Source of the DNA: Ottowia oryzae
GTDB taxonomy: Bacteria; Pseudomonadota; Gammaproteobacteria; Burkholderiales; Burkholderiaceae_C
DNA: 64,000 bases
NCBI RefSeq assembly: GCF_003008535.1
Contig: NZ_CP027666.1
Coordinates: forward strand, 930,001 to 994,000
Reading direction: 5' to 3'
Under the pieces are notes generated by a model that was not told the DNA's origin, did no database searches, and was given only the letters and a program-made list of their open reading frames with translations. Each line of letters begins with the position of its first letter. Position 1 is the stretch's first letter. The position numbers and the translations under genes are program-made. This document shows positions 59,477 through 64,000 of the stretch, piece after piece.

Positions 59477-61057
59477 ATGGTGAAGCCCGTGCTGCGCTGG
59501 ACCTTCATCGCCGCGCTCGTGCTGGCCCTGCTGTCGGTGCTGGCGCTGTGGTCGTGGGGGCGGTTTGCCGCCAGCGCGCAGGGCGAGCCCTCGTCCGCGC
59601 TGTCTGCGGCGCCGGCCGTCACCCGGCTGGACCGGCTGGTGGCGCCCATGCTGGCGCAGCACGCGCCCGAAGCCAGCGGCGCCGCCCTGGTGCACGACGG
59701 CGTGCAGGCTTTCGTGGCCCGCGCCCGTTCGGCCCGCGCCGCCGAACGCAGCCTGGACGTGCAGTACTACATCTGGCGCCACGACATGACCGGCAAGCTG
59801 CTGGAGCATGAGCTGATGGCCGCGGCCGAGCGCGGCGTGCGCGTGCGCCTGCTGATCGACGACATGAACGTGGGCGGCCTGGACGACGCCTTGCGCGCGA
59901 TGGACAGCCACCCCAACGTCGAAGTGCGCCTGTTCAACCCCGCGCGCAACCGCAGCAGCACCGTCATGCGCGCGGTGGAAATGGGCCTGCGCTTCATCGG
60001 CTTCAACCGCCGCATGCACAACAAGGCGTGGATCGCCGACAACCGCGTGGCGCTGGTGGGCGGGCGCAACGTGGGCGACGAATACTTCGACGCGTCGGCC
60101 GACACCAATTTCCAGGATGCCGACCTGCTGCTGCTGGGCGCCGCCGTGGGCGAGACCAGTGGCCACTTCGACCGCTTCTGGAATTCCGCCGCCGTCGTGC
60201 CGCTGGGCGCGCTGCACACGGCGCCGCCGCGCTGGTCGCTGGACGACTTTTCGCAGCACCGCCAGCAATGGCTGGCAGACGCCGCCGCCAGCCCGTGGAT
60301 CAAGGCCCTGGCCGGGCGCGACGATCTGGACGAGAAACTGCGCGGCGACGACCTGCCCATTCACTGGTCGCCCAGCATCCACGTGGTGTCCGACCCGCCC
60401 GAAAAAGCCTCGGCCGTGCGGGCGCGGCGCGACCCGGCGGGCTGGCTGCTGTACGACGTGATGACGCTGCTCTTTTCCGCCAGGCAAGAAAGCTGGGTCA
60501 TCTCGCCGTACTTCGTGCCGGGCGACGGCGGCGCGCTGATGCTGTCGGGGCAGGCGCGCCGCGGCGTGCAGGTGCGCGTGCTGACCAATTCGCTGGTGGC
60601 CAACGACGTGCCGCTGGTGCACGCCGGCTACCGCGGCTACCGCGAAACGCTGCTGCGCCACGGCGTGCAGCTGTACGAGCTGCGCCCCGGCGAAGCCAAG
60701 ACCGACCGCGAGCTGCTGGGCTCCAGCGGCGCCAGCCTGCACACCAAGGCCTTCGTGGTGGACGGGCAGCGCGGCTTTGTCGGCTCGTTCAACTTTGACC
60801 CGCGCTCGGCCCAGCTCAACACCGAGATGGGCGTGGTGTTTGACCACCCCGGCCTGGCCGCCGAAGTCAAGCAGCTGTTCGACCAAGGCGCGCGCCCCGC
60901 CGCGGCCTGGAAGGTGCAGTGGGACGACAGCCAGGGCGCCTTGCGCTGGACGGGCGCGGAGGGCGAGCGCGTCTGGCACCATGAGCCCGAAAGCAGCGCC
61001 GGCCTGCGCCTGCTGGTGTGGGCGATGAGCTTTCTGCCGCTGGAATCGCAGCTGTAG
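59477..61057 (+). CDS. Phospholipase D-like (HKD) membrane-anchored protein
   Basis: 526-residue protein with one N-terminal membrane anchor and two HKD catalytic motifs: HNKAWIADNRVALVGG and HTKAFVVDGQRGFVGS. This pattern and DVQYYIWRHDMTGK match the ClsC/YmdC group, which makes cardiolipin from phosphatidylglycerol and phosphatidylethanolamine or acts as other phospholipase D. ATG 59477 is preferred; a TTG three bases earlier is in frame. Function as cardiolipin synthase is likely, but other phospholipase activities remain possible. Confidence 0.9.
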   Translation: MVKPVLRWTFIAALVLALLSVLALWSWGRFAASAQGEPSSALSAAPAVTRLDRLVAPMLAQHAPEASGAALVHDGVQAFVARARSARAAERSLDVQYYIWRHDMTGKLLEHELMAAAERGVRVRLLIDDMNVGGLDDALRAMDSHPNVEVRLFNPARNRSSTVMRAVEMGLRFIGFNRRMHNKAWIADNRVALVGGRNVGDEYFDASADTNFQDADLLLLGAAVGETSGHFDRFWNSAAVVPLGALHTAPPRWSLDDFSQHRQQWLADAAASPWIKALAGRDDLDEKLRGDDLPIHWSPSIHVVSDPPEKASAVRARRDPAGWLLYDVMTLLFSARQESWVISPYFVPGDGGALMLSGQARRGVQVRVLTNSLVANDVPLVHAGYRGYRETLLRHGVQLYELRPGEAKTDRELLGSSGASLHTKAFVVDGQRGFVGSFNFDPRSAQLNTEMGVVFDHPGLAAEVKQLFDQGARPAAAWKVQWDDSQGALRWTGAEGERVWHHEPESSAGLRLLVWAMSFLPLESQL

Positions 61058-61075
61058 CCGCGCCGCGCTGTTAAC

Positions 61076-61138
61076 TCTGAAAATGATAGCTGCCAGCGCT
61101 GGATACGCCTGCGCTAGAGGCCGAAAAGGCTTTCATTC
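61076..61138 (+). repeat. Dispersed repeat, family 1, copy 14
   Basis: CTGAAAATGATAGCTGCCAGCGC, spacer, CTGCGCTAGAGGCCGAAAAGGCTTTCAT: one of the best preserved copies. Lies between the phospholipase-D-like gene and pyk. Confidence 0.8.
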
Positions 61139-61286
61139 CTGAAGACCGACGGCTTGCCTGACCGCAGAGGCCCGCCGTCCACCGCCTGACGCATCAGCGT
61201 GCCAGAATGCCAGCCAGCCGTTCGCCCTTTCGACGGCGCCTTCTGCCTGGGCGCCGCCCCCTGATTTGCTGCAAGGATTTCCCCCT

Positions 61287-62720
61287 ATGAACCACCGCGC
61301 CACCAAGATCGTTGCCACCCTGGGCCCGGCGTCCAGCGACCCGGCGCTGCTGGAAGAAATGATTCGCGCGGGCGTGAACGTCGTGCGCCTGAACTTCAGC
61401 CACGGCACGGCGCAAGACCACATCGAGCGCGCCCGGCTGGTGCGCGAGGCCAGCGAACGCGCGGGCCGCGACATCGCCATCATGGCCGACCTGCAGGGCC
61501 CGAAGATCCGCGTGGGCAAGTTCGCCGAAGGCAAGGTGATGCTGGTGCCGGGCGCGCCCTTCGTGCTGGACGCGGCGCGCCAGGAGCCGGGCGACCTGCA
61601 CGGCGTGGGGCTGGACTACCGCGAGCTGCCACGCGACGTGAAACCCGGCGACACGCTGCTGCTCAACGACGGGCTGATCGTGCTGACGGTGACCGAGGTG
61701 CGCGGCGATGCGGTGCACACGGTGGTGAAGCTGGGCGGCGAGCTGTCGAACAACAAGGGCATCAACAAGCAGGGCGGCGGCCTGACGGCGCCCGCGCTGA
61801 CGGGCAAGGACATGGAGGACATCAAGACCGCCATGAGCCTGAAGGCCGACTACCTGGCCGTCAGCTTTCCCAAAAGCGCCACCGACATGGAAATGGCGCG
61901 CCAGCTGGCCTACGTGGCCGGTGCCGAATGGGGGCACAAGCCGGGGCTGATTGCCAAGATCGAACGGGCCGAGGCGATTCCGCGCCTGGCCGAAATCCTG
62001 GCGGCCAGCGACGGCATCATGGTGGCGCGGGGCGACCTGGCGGTGGAAGTGGGCAACGCCGCGGTGCCGGCGCTGCAAAAGAAAATGATCCGCATGGCGC
62101 GCGACGCCGACAAGCTGGTCATCACCGCCACGCAGATGATGGAAAGCATGATCACCAACCCGGTGCCCACGCGCGCCGAGGTGAGCGACGTGGCCAACGC
62201 CGTGCTGGACGGCACCGACGCCGTGATGCTGTCGGCCGAGACGGCGGCCGGCAAATACCCGCTGGAAACCGTGCGCCAAATGGCCGCCGTGTGCGAGGCG
62301 GCCGAGGAGCACGACCCGGTGGAACTGGACGCCGATTTCAGCGGCGCCACCTTCACCCGCATCGACCAGTCGATTGCCATGGGCGCGCTGTTCACGGCCT
62401 ACCACCTGGGCGCCAAGGCCATCGTGGCGCTGACCGATTCAGGCTCTACCGCGCTGTGGATGAGCCGCCACCGCGTGCGCATCCCGATCTACGCGCTCAC
62501 GCCCAAGGCCGTCACGCAGCGCAAGATGGCGCTGTACCGCAACGTGCGCCCCATGCTGATGGACACCAGCGCCCACCGCGACGAAGCGCTGGCCCAGGCC
62601 GAGGCGCACCTCAAGCGCCAGGGCGTGGTGGTGGCGGGCGACGTTTACGCCATCACCTGCGGCGAGCCCATGGGCGCGCCCGGTGGCACCAACATGCTCA
62701 AGATCTGCCGGGTGAGCTGA
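61287..62720 (+). CDS. pyk: Pyruvate kinase
   Basis: 477-residue glycolytic enzyme making pyruvate and ATP from phosphoenolpyruvate. IMADLQGPKIRVGKF near residue 70, KIERAEAIPRLAEIL, and the Mg2+/K+ site VARGDLAVEVG are visible; RAEVSDVANAVLDGTDAVMLS and AETAAGKYP are conserved. Start MNHRATKIVATLGPASS at 61287. Length close to family norm (470-480). Confidence 0.97.
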   Translation: MNHRATKIVATLGPASSDPALLEEMIRAGVNVVRLNFSHGTAQDHIERARLVREASERAGRDIAIMADLQGPKIRVGKFAEGKVMLVPGAPFVLDAARQEPGDLHGVGLDYRELPRDVKPGDTLLLNDGLIVLTVTEVRGDAVHTVVKLGGELSNNKGINKQGGGLTAPALTGKDMEDIKTAMSLKADYLAVSFPKSATDMEMARQLAYVAGAEWGHKPGLIAKIERAEAIPRLAEILAASDGIMVARGDLAVEVGNAAVPALQKKMIRMARDADKLVITATQMMESMITNPVPTRAEVSDVANAVLDGTDAVMLSAETAAGKYPLETVRQMAAVCEAAEEHDPVELDADFSGATFTRIDQSIAMGALFTAYHLGAKAIVALTDSGSTALWMSRHRVRIPIYALTPKAVTQRKMALYRNVRPMLMDTSAHRDEALAQAEAHLKRQGVVVAGDVYAITCGEPMGAPGGTNMLKICRVS

Positions 62721-62809
62721 CGGCCTGGGCCCGCCGCTGGCGCGCGCGTGCCAGCCGGGCCAGGCCCGCGTGCGCTGCCAGGGCGCTGACGGCGGCCAGC
62801 ACGCAGCGC

Positions 62810-63394
62810 TTATGCCACGCGGCCCAGCGAACGCCGGGCGCCGCTGCGCCGCGCGCTCAGCCAGCGGGCCGTGCCCTGAACGGCCACCGCGCAGAAAGTG
62901 CCCAGCAGCATCGCCGCCATCACGTCGGACGGGAAATGCACCCCCACGGCAATGCGGCTCCAGCACACCAGCAAGCCGGCCAGCGCCAACGCCCAGCGCG
63001 CGGCGGGCGCCCACCCGCTCAGCAGCGCGGACACCGCAAAGGCGGTGGCCACGCTGGCGTGAGAACTGGGAAAGCCATTGCCGCCCGAATGACCCAGCCA
63101 ATCCGTGCCCAGCCCCAGCGCGAAGGGGCGAGGCGAGGTCACGCCTTGCTTGATCAGGCTGGCGCCCAGCCAGGCCAGCGCCATCGCCGCCGCAGTGCCC
63201 AGCACCGCGCGGCGCCAGCGGCGCGGCCCCAGCAGCAGCGCCAGCACCAGCCCGGCCACGCCCAGGGCGGGCAGCCAGCGACTGGCCACGACCGCCAGCG
63301 ACACCAGGGCGGCGGGCGACTGCGCGTCGAGGTTGATCCAGAGGAAAAGCGAGCGGTCCCATGCGTGCATGTCGGAAGCCTGAAGGATGAGCAT
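62810..63394 (-). CDS. PAP2-family phosphatase
   Basis: 194-residue membrane phosphatase. The three PAP2 signature motifs are visible: KQGVTSPRPFA, FPSSHAS (second motif, Ser for the usual Gly) and SRIAVGVHFPSDVMAA. About five helices. Acts on lipid phosphates such as undecaprenyl pyrophosphate or phosphatidylglycerol phosphate; specificity unknown. The next gene on the same strand is another PAP2 protein, so they may be paralogues. Confidence 0.9.
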   Translation of the reverse strand: MLILQASDMHAWDRSLFLWINLDAQSPAALVSLAVVASRWLPALGVAGLVLALLLGPRRWRRAVLGTAAAMALAWLGASLIKQGVTSPRPFALGLGTDWLGHSGGNGFPSSHASVATAFAVSALLSGWAPAARWALALAGLLVCWSRIAVGVHFPSDVMAAMLLGTFCAVAVQGTARWLSARRSGARRSLGRVA

Positions 63395-63460
63395 GACGCG
63401 CCTGTGAAGAGGGTTTGCCCAATATGCGGTGGATGGAGCCGGTACGCCGGTCAGCGTCGG

Positions 63461-64000
63461 TCAACGCGGGGCGGCCCAGCGGCGCAGCGCCCACCACACC
63501 GCACCCGATACGCTCCAGCACAGCCAGGCCGTCCACAAGGTATGGCTCATGAAGTGCGCGCCGCGCACCTGCTGCGCCAGGCCCAGCGCCGTGCCCGCCA
63601 GCAAGGCGGCGCACAGCCACACGGTGGCGGCGCGCGGCGCGCGATCGCGCAGCCAGAACCAGCCGCTTATCCAGGCAAAGCCGGCCGTGGCGTGCCCGGC
63701 GGGAAAGCAGTGGCCGCCCCCGCCGTCGGCCTCGCCCCAGCGCCAGTGCGACACGTAGCTGGCGGTGCCGCCGAATTCGCTCAAGTCCCAGGGGCAGCTG
63801 GTGGTGCTGGTGAATTTCATCAGCGACATGGTGGTCAGGCACACGAGCATCCCGATCAGCAGGCCGATGCGTTCGCGGCGCGACAGGCAACGCAGCACGC
63901 CGCGCGGCCAGAAGATCATGACGGCCAGGCCCAGCGTGAGCGCCCACGATGCATTGCGCGCCCCGTCGTGCAGTACGCGCGTCATCCACCACTGGTTGCG
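63461..64000 (-). CDS. PAP2-family phosphatase, N-terminus cut by window edge
   Basis: At least 174 residues visible; the frame is open to the window end without a convincing start (RNQWW precedes the first Met), so the true start is probably outside. PAP2 motifs: KFTSTTSCPWDL (variant of the first motif), HCFPAGHATAGFAW and RGAHFMSHTLWTAW. Several hydrophobic helices. Resembles lipid A or undecaprenyl-pyrophosphate phosphatases; specificity unknown. Confidence 0.85.
   Translation of the reverse strand, partial: RNQWWMTRVLHDGARNASWALTLGLAVMIFWPRGVLRCLSRRERIGLLIGMLVCLTTMSLMKFTSTTSCPWDLSEFGGTASYVSHWRWGEADGGGGHCFPAGHATAGFAWISGWFWLRDRAPRAATVWLCAALLAGTALGLAQQVRGAHFMSHTLWTAWLCWSVSGAVWWALRRWAAPR

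Noticed and set aside
1..64000. tRNA, rRNA or other large structured RNA genes
   Set aside because: No cloverleaf-like or rRNA-like sequence noticed; none reported, though small RNAs could be missed by eye.

Overview
The window is high-GC bacterial DNA from a betaproteobacterium, most likely family Comamonadaceae; the genus cannot be fixed by eye. The basis is the set of protein types (AceK, MetX/MetW pair, KdsD-KdsC-LptC, TrkA/TrkH, the rpmH-dnaA-dnaN-gyrB origin block) and many copies of short palindromic repeats of a kind I associate with this family. I see no rRNA, tRNA or CRISPR array. The window holds the chromosomal origin region.

Layout. 1-9.6 kb: acyl-CoA and branched-chain catabolism (isovaleryl-CoA dehydrogenase, cut by the window edge; a second acyl-CoA dehydrogenase; thiolase) mixed with carbonic anhydrase, the glyoxylate-shunt regulator AceK, an unknown membrane protein, a frameshifted FMN-binding protein, an SDR and an M20 peptidase. 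9.7-12.7 kb: a DUF1800/DUF1501 pair. 12.8-18.5 kb: small conserved proteins, the TrkA/TrkH potassium importer and a HAD phosphatase. 18.8-22.6 kb: thioesterase, amidase and metX-metW, the latter behind a probable SAM-II riboswitch with a terminator. 23-24.8 kb: a glycine-rich RNA-binding protein and an intact IS481-type element with a 6-bp target duplication. 24.8-32.1 kb: SDR, lptC-kdsC-kdsD (LPS core and transport), a CPA2 antiporter, apt and mnmE. 32.2-39.2 kb: an IS5-type element and a catabolic island (GntR regulator, fumarylacetoacetate-hydrolase-like enzyme, alpha/beta hydrolase, amidohydrolase, orphan ABC binding protein) lying between mnmE and yidC, which are normally adjacent. 39.3-47.6 kb: yidC-yidD-rnpA-rpmH reading left, oriC candidate, dnaA-dnaN-gyrB reading right. 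47.7-54.1 kb: lipoprotein, methyltransferase, LysR regulator, the tsaB-rimI-uracil-DNA-glycosylase operon, a DMT transporter and an IPTL-CTERM-like surface protein. 54.3-64 kb: PBP4-type DacB, acyl-CoA synthetase, pgk, a phospholipase-D-like protein, pyk and two PAP2 phosphatases.

The most unusual features are two families of dispersed palindromic repeats that have also entered coding genes in frame: two copies inside the uracil-DNA glycosylase, one at the C-terminus of the DMT transporter, and one of another family inside MetX. Others are the SAM-II-like leader of metX, the catabolic island with three matching operator sites, and an IS481 insertion exactly at a stop codon so that both target copies act as stop codons. 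Feature boundaries and motifs were read directly from the sequence; protein functions rest on recognised family motifs without database searches.
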